Assembly: GCF_042854845.1 (NCBI RefSeq)
Contig: NZ_AP031498.1
Coordinates: forward strand, 1,364,001 to 1,428,000
Direction: 5' to 3'
From: Maricurvus nonylphenolicus
GTDB lineage: Bacteria; Pseudomonadota; Gammaproteobacteria; Pseudomonadales; Cellvibrionaceae
DNA: 64,000 nucleotides
Shown in pieces: positions 34,622-43,091 of this stretch. Under the pieces are notes generated by a model. That model worked only from the letters and a program-made list of their open reading frames with translations, was not told the DNA's origin and made no database searches. The stretch's first letter is position 1. Every line of letters starts with the position of its first letter. The position numbers and the translations under genes are program-made.

Positions 34622-35383
34622 ATGAGGTATGCCTCCCTCGGGAGTGGTAGCCGGGGCAACGGTACACTGGTCGCTTATGACGACCAGCTGGTACTGGTTG
34701 ATTGTGGTTTTACCGTTAAGGACACGCTGGCACGTGTTGAGCGTTTAGAGCGTGATCCGCAGACGATCACCGCCATTGTGGTTACCCATGAACACGGTGA
34801 CCATATCAAAGGCGTCGGCCCCCTGGCCCGCAAGCTCAAATGCCCGGTGTATATGACACCGGGTACCTTTCATAGTCGCGATCTCGGCAAACTTCCTGAG
34901 CTCAATCTGATTGAAGGCTACCAGTCGTTTCATTTGGGCGCGCTAAAGGTGATTCCTGTCGCCGTGCCACACGATGCCCGTGAGCCCGCACAGTTTATTT
35001 TTGAAGCCAATGGTTTGCGTCTGGGTATTCTTACCGACCTGGGCAGCATCAGCCCCCATGTGGAAGAAGCTTACAGTCAGTGCGACGGCCTGGTGCTGGA
35101 AGCCAATCACGACCCACATATGCTGGCCTCCGGCCCTTATCCGCCATCGCTCAAACAGCGGGTCGGTGGCTTGTGGGGCCATTTGAGTAATCAACAGGCT
35201 GCCGGTTTTTTGCAGCGGGTAGACATTGCCCGTTTGCAGCAACTGGTGGTGGCCCATATCAGTCAGAAGAACAATTGCCTGGATCGCACTCGCGAGACCC
35301 TGGCTGACGTCACCGCTGATATCGATCAGGTGGTTTACGCCTGCCAGGATCAGGGCTTCGACTGGCTGGAGCTCACAGTCTAG
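34622..35383 (+). CDS. MBL-fold metallohydrolase (YycJ/WalJ-like)
   Basis: 253 residues with an N-terminal SLGSGSRGNG and the metal motif THEHGDH (His56, His58, Asp60, His61), plus Asp in GILTDLG and His in VAHISQKNN. It is the partner regularly found after bamC. A phosphodiesterase or exonuclease role has been discussed for WalJ-type proteins; nothing here proves it. It starts 12 bases after bamC, so the three genes form an operon. In Pseudomonas purC follows; here it does not. Confidence 0.85.
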   Translation: MRYASLGSGSRGNGTLVAYDDQLVLVDCGFTVKDTLARVERLERDPQTITAIVVTHEHGDHIKGVGPLARKLKCPVYMTPGTFHSRDLGKLPELNLIEGYQSFHLGALKVIPVAVPHDAREPAQFIFEANGLRLGILTDLGSISPHVEEAYSQCDGLVLEANHDPHMLASGPYPPSLKQRVGGLWGHLSNQQAAGFLQRVDIARLQQLVVAHISQKNNCLDRTRETLADVTADIDQVVYACQDQGFDWLELTV

Positions 35384-35968
35384 AAATCGTTGATAGTGCC
35401 ATGAATGGGGTCTGACCCGCAGGGATCAGACCCCAACACTTTGCCTATCCCCCGATCGGGGTCTGACCCTGCGGGTCAGACCCCAGTTTATGGCACCGAT
35501 TTATGGTCCAAATCAGCAATGTAAGTACCCACCAAGGCCTCTCCTCACATACAACCTGTCTAACCTGACAAGCTTTTCCACACCCTTTTTTACGTTTCTA
35601 TTACAGCGATGTGGAAAGTGGATAAAAAGTCGTCAAACTCTATTGATATTCTTAACTTATTGAAAAATAAAGACTTTTTGTGATTGTTTAGTTTGTGTTC
35701 AATTTGTGGGGGGGATAGGTTTTATGGGGTTTAGCGGCAGGTTTCAATAGGTCGTGCACAGAGTTATCCACAGAATCTGTGGATTGTATGCACTTTGGGA
35801 TAACTGTTGATACTTTCGTAGTAATTATCAGGGGCTTACAGAAAACCTAACTATACTTGATGAGTAGGTAGTCTAAATTCATAGTAAGAAGATATGGGTT
35901 TATTCCTGTATGGAATTATGATTTGATACCACCCTTGCATTGGGAATTGCTAGCTAAGGTTGTTGAAT
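35384..35968. other. Long intergenic region with repeats and a DnaA-box-like cluster
   Basis: About 580 bases without a gene. It contains two GGGGTCTGACCC palindromes, then an AT-rich part. The AT-rich part holds TTTTCCACA (35574), TGTGGAAAG (about 35610), an exact TTATCCACA (35764-35772) and its palindrome ATCCACAGA-A-TCTGTGGAT (35766-35784). The genes usually found around a chromosomal origin (dnaA, gidA/mnmG) are absent. Confidence 0.5.
35406..35485. repeat. Two GGGGTCTGACCC palindromes in tandem
   Basis: The first is TGGGGTCTGACCC-gcag-GGATCAGACCCCA (35406-35435). The second is GGGGTCTGACCC-tgc-GGGTCAGACCCC (35458-35484). They share their core with the perfect palindrome at 21026-21063, and the first could act as a terminator for the dapA operon. 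Confidence 0.75.
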
Positions 35969-36256
35969 ATGACAGTGGATGAACGTCGACGGTTTGAGCG
36001 CCGTCCTACTTCGATTCGCGTTGAAGTGACTAATCCTACATTTGGCACTATTACGGGTTTTGCCCGCGATATTTCCGATGGTGGCGCATCAGTTCTGATT
36101 GAGAATGCACCTTTGCCACCGATAGGTACTGTGGTGAGTGTTCGCTTCCGCAAGATGGTCGGAGCTATCAATGAAGAGCCCGTCGATATGAAGGTGATGT
36201 ACCACAACCGCAATGTCGTCGGTTTAATGTTTGCACCGGTACCTGATGCTCTCTAA
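35969..36256 (+). CDS. PilZ-domain protein
   Basis: A single c-di-GMP-binding PilZ domain of about 95 residues. The RRxxxR motif is RRFERR (residues about 7-12) and the second motif is DISDGGASV. Both are complete, so c-di-GMP binding is likely. The ATG at 35969 is preferred to a TTG at 35960; AAGG lies upstream. A bidirectional terminator separates it from the convergent LRR lipoprotein gene. Confidence 0.9.
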   Translation: MTVDERRRFERRPTSIRVEVTNPTFGTITGFARDISDGGASVLIENAPLPPIGTVVSVRFRKMVGAINEEPVDMKVMYHNRNVVGLMFAPVPDAL

Positions 36257-36282
36257 GTCGTACTAATAGCTTATTCAAATTG

Positions 36283-36322
36283 CCATAAAAAAACGCCAGC
36301 ATTGACTGGCGTTTTTTTATGG
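36283..36322. terminator. Strong bidirectional terminator
   Basis: CCATAAAAAAACGCCAG and CTGGCGTTTTTTTATGG pair perfectly around a 6-base loop. It serves both convergent genes (PilZ and the LRR lipoprotein). Confidence 0.93.
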
Positions 36323-36346
36323 CTGTGTGTTGAAAATCTCAGGCGT

Positions 36347-36877
36347 TTATTGGCATTGCTCCGGCGCTTTCAGTTCACCCTGGTATCGTTCTCGGAACTG
36401 GGCGATGTCGCCGCAGTTCAGCGTAGCGTTCTCAGTTAAATCCAGCATGGTCAGTTTTTCCAGCAGCAGGATTTCGGGAATCTGTTGCAGTTGGTTATCG
36501 CTTAGCGATACCTCTTGCAGTTGCGGCAGGCGAGCAATGGCTTCTGCGCTTTGCAGTTTGTTATGGGCCAGGTGTAATAGCTCCAGGCCGGTAAAGATCT
36601 CTAGCCCTTCGAGAGAGGTGAGTCCTGCATGAGTACAGATCAATTGTTTCAGGTCGCCCGCGCTGGTGACCTGGGCATCGGTAATGGCCTGGTCGAGGCA
36701 GGTTTTTAACTGGCGATCAGCGGTAGAGAAATCAGTAAACAGAGGAGCAGGTGTATACATAACCCGCTCATTGAGAGTAAGTTGGTATTTACTACAGGCG
36801 CCAATCAGCAGTGTGGTGGCAATAATAAAAACACGGGTAAACAGTCGGACATTCCCTGACTGGCGGTAGTTGGGCAT
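36347..36877 (-). CDS. Leucine-rich-repeat lipoprotein
   Basis: 176 residues. A lipoprotein signal ends in LLIGAC (Cys about 28). After a short linker there are about four leucine-rich repeats (LTSLEGLEIF, LELLHLAHNKL, LQEVSLSDNQL, LTMLDLTENATL). It is a probable envelope protein for protein-protein contact; the partner is unknown. A terminator lies just downstream, shared with the PilZ gene. Confidence 0.8.
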   Translation of the reverse strand: MPNYRQSGNVRLFTRVFIIATTLLIGACSKYQLTLNERVMYTPAPLFTDFSTADRQLKTCLDQAITDAQVTSAGDLKQLICTHAGLTSLEGLEIFTGLELLHLAHNKLQSAEAIARLPQLQEVSLSDNQLQQIPEILLLEKLTMLDLTENATLNCGDIAQFRERYQGELKAPEQCQ

Positions 36878-37093
36878 AGTAAAGCTCGCTTATGCTGTTG
36901 TCCTTTAAAGAAGGCGCAAATAGTAGCCTGAACAGGCCATGGTAACCAAGCTGTAATTATTCATGCGCGGTTCAGTAAAGCGCACTAAACTAATTCCATT
37001 AATTCAGGTCTGTATACCTAAGTGAGAGCTTGGTAGCAAAACCAAGCCACCAATAAACGATACAATAGCGGCAACACATACAAGGAGTGCAAC

Positions 37094-37738
37094 ATGAGAA
37101 TTTTCAGCTTATTACTGGTACTGGTTATGGTGGGTTGTACCACCGTTGATCCCTACACCGGTGAGCAAAAAACCAGTAGTACCGCCAAAGGCGCTGGCGC
37201 TGGTGCTGTGGTAGGCGCCATTATCGGTGCAGCGACCTCCAGCAAGGGCGACAGAAACAAAGGTATTTTGACCGGCGCCGTTGCCGGTGGTGCTATCGGT
37301 GGTGGTATTGGTTATTACATGGATCAGCAGGAAGCGGCGTTGCGCCAGAAGTTGGCGGGCTCCGGTGTTCAGGTACGTCGCGAAGGTGATAACCTGCGCC
37401 TGGTAATGCCAGGCAATATCACCTTTGATACCGGTCGTTACGAGATTCGCAGCAACTTCTACAATGTGCTGGATTCTGTCGCCCAGGTGCTGGGGGAGTT
37501 TGATAAAACCGCGATCAAGATTGCCGGCCACACCGACTCCACCGGCAGCTTACAAACCAACCAGGTGTTAAGTGAGCGTCGTGCCGAGAGCGTGAAAAAC
37601 TACCTGTTGACCCATTATATCTCTGTAGGTCGTATTCAGACTGCCGGTTACGGCCCTCGTTACCCCGTGGCCAGCAACGATACGGCTCAAGGTCGCCAGG
37701 CCAACCGCCGTGTAGAACTGGAACTCTTACCGATCTAA
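37094..37738 (+). CDS. OmpA-family lipoprotein with glycine zipper (YiaD-like)
   Basis: 214 residues. The signal peptide has lipobox MVGC (Cys15). A glycine-zipper segment (GAGAGAVVGAIIGAATS, then GAVAGGAIGGGIGYY) is followed by a C-terminal OmpA peptidoglycan-binding domain (IAGHTDSTGSLQTNQVLSERRA). It is an outer-membrane lipoprotein that links to the wall. AAGGAG precedes the ATG. It stands alone. Confidence 0.9.
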   Translation: MRIFSLLLVLVMVGCTTVDPYTGEQKTSSTAKGAGAGAVVGAIIGAATSSKGDRNKGILTGAVAGGAIGGGIGYYMDQQEAALRQKLAGSGVQVRREGDNLRLVMPGNITFDTGRYEIRSNFYNVLDSVAQVLGEFDKTAIKIAGHTDSTGSLQTNQVLSERRAESVKNYLLTHYISVGRIQTAGYGPRYPVASNDTAQGRQANRRVELELLPI

Positions 37739-37907
37739 TTTCCCGCCATAGCTACCAAGCGCCATTTTAGTTGTTATTCATCAATAGAAATGGCGCTTAA
37801 TGCCGATACCCTGTTAGGCAGGGTATTAAAGACTCACCGTATCGGTGTTTTCTCCTATATACTCGTTATAAGAAACCTTCTGTTTACACCTTGGAGCTTT
37901 TTTGGCC

Positions 37908-39167
37908 ATGCAGGCCTTATTCGACCCTCAGGCATTAAAACGCTTTGTGCCCTTCCAGGGCCTGGACGATCACCATCTGTTGCTGTTGGCCAGTCAGGTC
38001 AATTACCAGAAGGTGCCGGCCGGTTATTGCCTGTTTGAAGCCGGTGATATTGATTCCAATGAGTTCTTCCTGCTCAGTGGCGAAGTGGAGCTGATGACCA
38101 GTGATGGCAGCCGCCGTCGTTTAACCGCCGATAGTGAACAGGCAGCTCGACAGTTGTCCCGTCTGCGGCCACGGCAGTATACCGTGAGCACCACCGCACA
38201 ATCGGAGCTATTGATCATTGATGCCGATATGATCGAAGAGCTGCAGGAGGAAATGCGTCAATCGAATGTGGTTGAAGAGACCTACTTTGTCGATGAGGTT
38301 AACAGCATTGAGGAAGCCGAAGGGCGCGAGCTGTTAAAAGACTTTAAGGTGGCCCTGCGCAATAACAGTTTTGTGTTGCCCAGCCTGCCCGAAGTGGCGA
38401 TGAAGGTACGGCGTCTGCTCGATGATGAGAGTGCCAGTGCCGGCCAGATAGCCAATGTCGTGAACGCCGATCCCGCCATTGCTGCCAAGCTTATCAGGGC
38501 GGCCAATAGCCCGGTTTATCACGGCTCAAAAGCCTGCGATACCACCCAGGGGGCCATTGTGCGCTTGGGGTTGGATACCACCCGTCAGTTGGTGATCAGC
38601 TTTGCCCTCAAAGATTTGTTTAAACCACGCTCTTCTCTATTGAAGAAAACCATGTTGAAGACCTGGCAGACCAGTGTGGAAGTGGCCGCTATCAGCCTGG
38701 TGATTGCCCGCCGTTCGATGGGCTTGGGTTACCCGCCGGAAGAACTAATGCTAGCGGGTTTATTGCACAACGTGGGTGTGATTGCCGTGCTGAGCTATAT
38801 CGACAGCCATCAAACGCAGGTGGACGATGAGCACAAGGTGCAGGTCATGGTAGACCAGCTGAAAGCCGAAGCCGGTGAGTTGATGTTAAAACACTGGCGC
38901 TTCCCCGAGGACTTTATCGTCACGGCGAAAGAGGCCACTCATTGGCAGCGCGAACACGTGGGTAAAGCGGATATCTGCGATGTGGTGCAGGTGGCGCAAT
39001 TGCACAATATGATGCGTCATAAGCGTCCTCTGCCTGTTGCGCAAATTGATCAGCTTCCAGCCTTTATCAAGCTGCCCTTGGGCGAGCTTACTCCTCAGTT
39101 AACCATCAAAATCCTCGATGAATCGCGGGAACAAATTGCTGAAGCCCAGCACTTGCTTAATCAGTAG
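37908..39167 (+). CDS. Cyclic-nucleotide-binding-like plus HDOD domain protein
   Basis: About 419 residues. The N-terminus is a cNMP-binding-like beta barrel (FQGLDDHHLLLLASQ, then YCLFEAGDIDSNEFFLLSGEVEL, about 15-110). The C-terminus (about 150-400) is an HDOD domain (LPSLPEVAMKVRRLLDDE, then ADPAIAAKLIRAANSP). Such proteins act in signalling and regulate gene expression or taxis without known catalysis. GGAG is 5 bases before an in-frame TTG (37902) and 11 before the ATG, so the TTG could be the real start. Confidence 0.88.
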   Translation: MQALFDPQALKRFVPFQGLDDHHLLLLASQVNYQKVPAGYCLFEAGDIDSNEFFLLSGEVELMTSDGSRRRLTADSEQAARQLSRLRPRQYTVSTTAQSELLIIDADMIEELQEEMRQSNVVEETYFVDEVNSIEEAEGRELLKDFKVALRNNSFVLPSLPEVAMKVRRLLDDESASAGQIANVVNADPAIAAKLIRAANSPVYHGSKACDTTQGAIVRLGLDTTRQLVISFALKDLFKPRSSLLKKTMLKTWQTSVEVAAISLVIARRSMGLGYPPEELMLAGLLHNVGVIAVLSYIDSHQTQVDDEHKVQVMVDQLKAEAGELMLKHWRFPEDFIVTAKEATHWQREHVGKADICDVVQVAQLHNMMRHKRPLPVAQIDQLPAFIKLPLGELTPQLTIKILDESREQIAEAQHLLNQ

Positions 39168-39263
39168 CGCTGCCCCAGGCTCTATTGATATTCCTCAATC
39201 TTGCGATTATATTTTTTTAGCATGTTTTTTATCACTTGAAGCCGGGATGGCAGATGTGAATAT

Positions 39264-40199
39264 ATGATTGAAGTCAGGCAGTTAAGCAAACGGTTCGGTA
39301 ACCTGCTCGCAGTTGATAATTTATCCTTTACGGTAAAGCCCGGAGAAGTGCTGGGGTTTTTAGGCCCCAATGGCGCCGGTAAATCAACCACCATGAAAAT
39401 GATTACCGGGTTTTTAACACCGGATCACGGCAGTGTGATTGTGCACGGCCACGATGTTATTCAGGACCCGTTGGCCGTAAAGCAGTTAATCGGCTATCTG
39501 CCAGAAGGTGCGCCCAGCTATGAGGAAATGTCGGTAGCAGGCTTTCTGAAATTTGTTGCCCAGGTGCGAGATTTCAGAGGGGCAGAGATAGATCGCCGTG
39601 TGGCCCATGTTGTTGAGCTACTGCAACTGGAGTCAGTGCTTAAAAAGACCATTGAAACCCTGTCAAAAGGGTTTAAGCGGCGTGTGGGATTGGCGCAGGC
39701 GTTAATCCATGACCCGGATATCCTGATTTTGGATGAGCCGACTGATGGTTTGGATCCCAATCAAAAACACCAGGTGCGGGAAATTATTCGCAACCTGGCC
39801 AGCAACAAGATTGTGATCATATCTACCCATATTCTCGAAGAGGTGGAAGCCTTATGTCAGCGCGCCATTATTATCGATCGTGGCAAACTGGTGGCCGACG
39901 ATACACCGATTGCCTTGCAGCGTACCTCTGAATTCTATCAGGCTGTTCACCTCTACCTTGCCGAACCGGTTGCAGATATCAATGCACTGGCGACTGTTGC
40001 CGGAGTTAAATCCGTAGTCACCGATGTCAATGATGCCAGCCATCTTATTGTCTTGCCTGAAGGCGACCAGCCTATCTTTGAAGCGGTGTTTGCCGGTGCC
40101 AAAGATCTCGGTTGGAAGATACATCATGTTGCTGTGGATGAAGGGCGGCTGGATGATGTGTTCCGTCGTGTAACCACCGCCTTGCCTGTGGAAGCTTAA
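39264..40199 (+). CDS. ABC transporter ATP-binding protein (GldA-like)
   Basis: 311-residue ATPase. Walker A is GPNGAGKST (34-42), the signature is LSKGFKRRVGLAQAL, and Walker B is ILILDEPTDGLDPNQ. The C-terminal extension of about 80 residues is typical of the Gld-type and DrrA-type exporters. It works with the permease that starts 2 bases after its stop. In Bacteroidetes such a system is linked to gliding; in Gammaproteobacteria the cargo is unknown. Confidence 0.9.
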   Translation: MIEVRQLSKRFGNLLAVDNLSFTVKPGEVLGFLGPNGAGKSTTMKMITGFLTPDHGSVIVHGHDVIQDPLAVKQLIGYLPEGAPSYEEMSVAGFLKFVAQVRDFRGAEIDRRVAHVVELLQLESVLKKTIETLSKGFKRRVGLAQALIHDPDILILDEPTDGLDPNQKHQVREIIRNLASNKIVIISTHILEEVEALCQRAIIIDRGKLVADDTPIALQRTSEFYQAVHLYLAEPVADINALATVAGVKSVVTDVNDASHLIVLPEGDQPIFEAVFAGAKDLGWKIHHVAVDEGRLDDVFRRVTTALPVEA

Positions 40200-40201
40200 A
40201 C

Positions 40202-40951
40202 ATGAATCAAATGTCGTTAACACGTATAGGTGTTGTCTATCGTCGTGAGCTGCAAAGTTATTTTGTCACGCCACTGGCTTATATCTTTATCGCTGTATTT
40301 TTATTGTTAAGCGGATTTCTCACTTTTGAGCTGGGCAGTTTTTTTGCCCGTGAGCAGGCCGATTTATTGTCGTTCTTTTTATTTCACCCCTGGCTTTATT
40401 TAGTGCTGGTACCACCACTGTCGATGCGTTTGTGGGCCGAAGAACGCCGCAGCGGCAATTTGGAACTGCTGATGACCTTACCCCTGTCGCTGTATGACAG
40501 TGTGCTGGGTAAATTCCTCGCGGCCTGGACCTTTACCGGTATCGCGTTGCTTTTATCTTTTCCTTTGTGGCTGACGGTAAATTACCTGGGCGATCCAGAT
40601 AACGGCATTATCGCTGCGGCTTACTGCGGCAGCTGGCTAATGTCCGGGGCTTTTTTGGCGGTGGGTTCCTGCCTGTCGGCCGCGACAAAAAATCAGGTCA
40701 TTGCCTATGTGTTAACGGTGATGTTGTGCTTGCTGTTTATTCTCGCAGGGCTTCCCATGTTGCAAGATGTACTGCAGGCAGTATTGCCAGAAGTACTGGC
40801 ACAAGGGATTGCCAATCTTAGCTTGTTAACTCATTTCCAGAGTATTAGTCGCGGTGTACTGGATATCCGTGATTTATTGTTCTTTATTCTGTTTGCGCTG
40901 TGTTGGCTGGGCGCAACGGTTGTTGTACTCAATCTGAAAAAAGCGGAATAG
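40202..40951 (+). CDS. ABC-2 type permease (GldF-like)
   Basis: 249 residues with six hydrophobic segments, first YFVTPLAYIFIAVFLLLSGF, and a conserved cytoplasmic MRLWAEERRSGNLELLMTLP that is usual for GldF/ABC-2 permeases. It begins 2 bases after the ATPase and is followed by the GldG-like gene after 14 bases, so it lies in one operon. Confidence 0.88.
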   Translation: MNQMSLTRIGVVYRRELQSYFVTPLAYIFIAVFLLLSGFLTFELGSFFAREQADLLSFFLFHPWLYLVLVPPLSMRLWAEERRSGNLELLMTLPLSLYDSVLGKFLAAWTFTGIALLLSFPLWLTVNYLGDPDNGIIAAAYCGSWLMSGAFLAVGSCLSAATKNQVIAYVLTVMLCLLFILAGLPMLQDVLQAVLPEVLAQGIANLSLLTHFQSISRGVLDIRDLLFFILFALCWLGATVVVLNLKKAE

Positions 40952-40965
40952 AGGATTTATAGTTT

Positions 40966-42867
40966 ATGAGTAATTCTGTTTCCGTGCGCTCCCTGTGGGG
41001 CAAGAGCCTTGCCACTTTACTGGTGTTGGCTGCCGTATTGTTAGTGGGGGTGCAATTACTGCAACAGTTGCCCGCCTGGCGGATGGACCTGACCGAAGAG
41101 GGGATCTATACCTTATCGGAAGGTACCGAAGATATCGTTTCACAAGTAGAAGAGCCGATTGAACTCAGCTTTTATTTTTCTGCCTCCCTGGCGGCGGAAG
41201 TGCCACAGTTCCGCGACTATGCCCGCAGAATTGAAGACCTGCTGCGTGAATACGAAGCACTGAACCCCACAAAGGTTTCCGTCACCGTTGTTGATCCGGA
41301 ACCCTTCAGCGAAGCGGAAGACCAAGCGGTGGAGTTGGGATTACAGGGGGCACCTTTAAGTTTGGGTGGCGACAGCTTGTATATGGGCTTGGCTGGTCGT
41401 AGCGGTAAAGACAGCGAAGCACGTGAAGAAGTGATTGCCTTTTTTAGCCCGGATCGCGAACAATTTCTTGAGTATGACATTAGCCAACTGATTTATCGTC
41501 TAAAGCAAACTCAGTCTCCAGTATTGGGTTTATTGAGCTCTCAATCCATGCTGGGCGGTTTTGATTTTGCTACACGCCAACCCAGTGGCCCTTGGGCTGT
41601 GGTTGAGCAATTGCAGCAGATTGTTGATGTGCGTAATTTGCCTGGCACATTAACGGCGGTAGATAAAGATGTTGATGTTTTGATGGTGGTGCATCCTCAG
41701 GCGTTACCTGACTCAGCCTTATATGCCATCGATCAATACGTGCTGGCGGGTGGTAAAACTCTGGTTTTTGTTGATCCCCATTTTGAAGGTATGGGACAGG
41801 GGGGCTTAAATGGCTCTAACTTACAGCGCCTTTTCGATAGTTGGGGCGTCAGTTTCTCTGCTGAAGAAGTGGTGGGAGATAGCCAGTGGGGCTTGCGACT
41901 GGCTGCCAGCGAAGGTGCACCGGCTTTGCCGCACGTCGGCATCTTTGGATTACGCGAAGAAGCCTTTAATCGCGACAGCGTAATCACCGGTGAATTGGAA
42001 ACGGTGAACCTTGCCAGTGCCGGTTATTTCACCCAGGCGGAAGCCGCCACAACAAATTTGGAACCTTTACTGCAATCCAGTGATCAATCCATGCCATTGG
42101 CCGTCGATGATATTGTCGGGATCACCAATCACGGTGATTTACTGTTGGACTTTGCGGCAACGGGAGAGCGATATATCTTGGCGGCGAATATTACCGGCGC
42201 TGCCGAGTCTGCCTTTGAGGCCCGTCCAGAAATGGAGGAGGGCACTGAAGAGGCAGAACAAGAAGTTGAGCAAGAAACTGAAGAGACAGTGCTGGAACCG
42301 CATCGCAGTGAATCGGTTGATGCCGGTATTCAGGTCATGTTGGTAGGAGATGTCGATATGCTCACAGACCGCCTATGGGTGCAGGTATCAAACTTCTTTG
42401 GTCAGCGTGTTGCCATGCCCTGGGCCAACAATGGTGATCTGGTGCTTAACGCCGTCGAGGTATTAAGTGGCAGCAACAGCCTGATTGCCATTCGCTCCCG
42501 CGGCCAGTACACCCGTCCCTTCACGCTGGTTAACGAGTTACGTAATGAAGCCGCCGGTGCCTTTAAGGCGCAAGAGCAACGTTTGCTGGAGCAGCTGGAA
42601 AATCTGGAAGCCAGTATTCAGGCATTTAATAGCCCGGAAAACGGCGGTCAGTTACTGGAACTCAATGAATCCCAACAAGCCGAAGTTAAGCGTTTTGAAG
42701 AAGAGCGCTTAAAGGTGCGCAAAGAGTTGCGACAAGTGCAGCATCAACTCAATCAATCGATAGAATCCCTGGAGTTGCGTTTAAAACTCATCAATATGCT
42801 GTTGATACCGACATTGTTGTTAGTAGCCATGATTGGCCTGTTTGTATATCGACGCCGCTACCACTGA
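40966..42867 (+). CDS. GldG-family ABC-associated protein
   Basis: 633 residues. An N-terminal membrane helix (about 12-30) is followed by a long periplasmic GldG-type domain (WRMDLTEEGIYTLSEGT, GLLSSQSMLGG). There is an acidic low-complexity stretch (about 422-445), a coiled coil (about 520-600) and a C-terminal membrane helix (LLIPTLLLVAMIGLFVYRRR). It is the third gene of the Gld-like operon. A DUF4340 protein commonly follows; here a terminator does. Confidence 0.86.
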   Translation: MSNSVSVRSLWGKSLATLLVLAAVLLVGVQLLQQLPAWRMDLTEEGIYTLSEGTEDIVSQVEEPIELSFYFSASLAAEVPQFRDYARRIEDLLREYEALNPTKVSVTVVDPEPFSEAEDQAVELGLQGAPLSLGGDSLYMGLAGRSGKDSEAREEVIAFFSPDREQFLEYDISQLIYRLKQTQSPVLGLLSSQSMLGGFDFATRQPSGPWAVVEQLQQIVDVRNLPGTLTAVDKDVDVLMVVHPQALPDSALYAIDQYVLAGGKTLVFVDPHFEGMGQGGLNGSNLQRLFDSWGVSFSAEEVVGDSQWGLRLAASEGAPALPHVGIFGLREEAFNRDSVITGELETVNLASAGYFTQAEAATTNLEPLLQSSDQSMPLAVDDIVGITNHGDLLLDFAATGERYILAANITGAAESAFEARPEMEEGTEEAEQEVEQETEETVLEPHRSESVDAGIQVMLVGDVDMLTDRLWVQVSNFFGQRVAMPWANNGDLVLNAVEVLSGSNSLIAIRSRGQYTRPFTLVNELRNEAAGAFKAQEQRLLEQLENLEASIQAFNSPENGGQLLELNESQQAEVKRFEEERLKVRKELRQVQHQLNQSIESLELRLKLINMLLIPTLLLVAMIGLFVYRRRYH

Positions 42868-42904
42868 CGGCTTAACCACAGATAGTTAATTCACAATTTA
42901 TTAC

Positions 42905-42932
42905 CAGGGCACTTTTTAGTGCCCTTTTTTGT
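42905..42932 (+). terminator. Terminator of the Gld-like operon
   Basis: AGGGCACT, loop TTTT, AGTGCCCT, then TTTTTG. It lies 37 bases after the GldG stop. Confidence 0.85.
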
Positions 42933-43091
42933 GCTTCCGCTTCTTGATCAGCCAAGGGCTGTTTCTCTTCTATACTTAGTGTTTTGTCAGATTCGTCTAT
43001 GGTGTTGGCACTCCGCGCCATAGACTCCCTCGGGCGGCTATTCCACACTTGATAGCTTTCAATTAAAACAAAGCAGAGAGAGATACACCCA

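Noticed and set aside
35404..35960. Chromosomal replication origin
   Set aside because: Some DnaA-box-like sites occur, but dnaA, dnaN, gidA or mioC are not near, and the box number is small.
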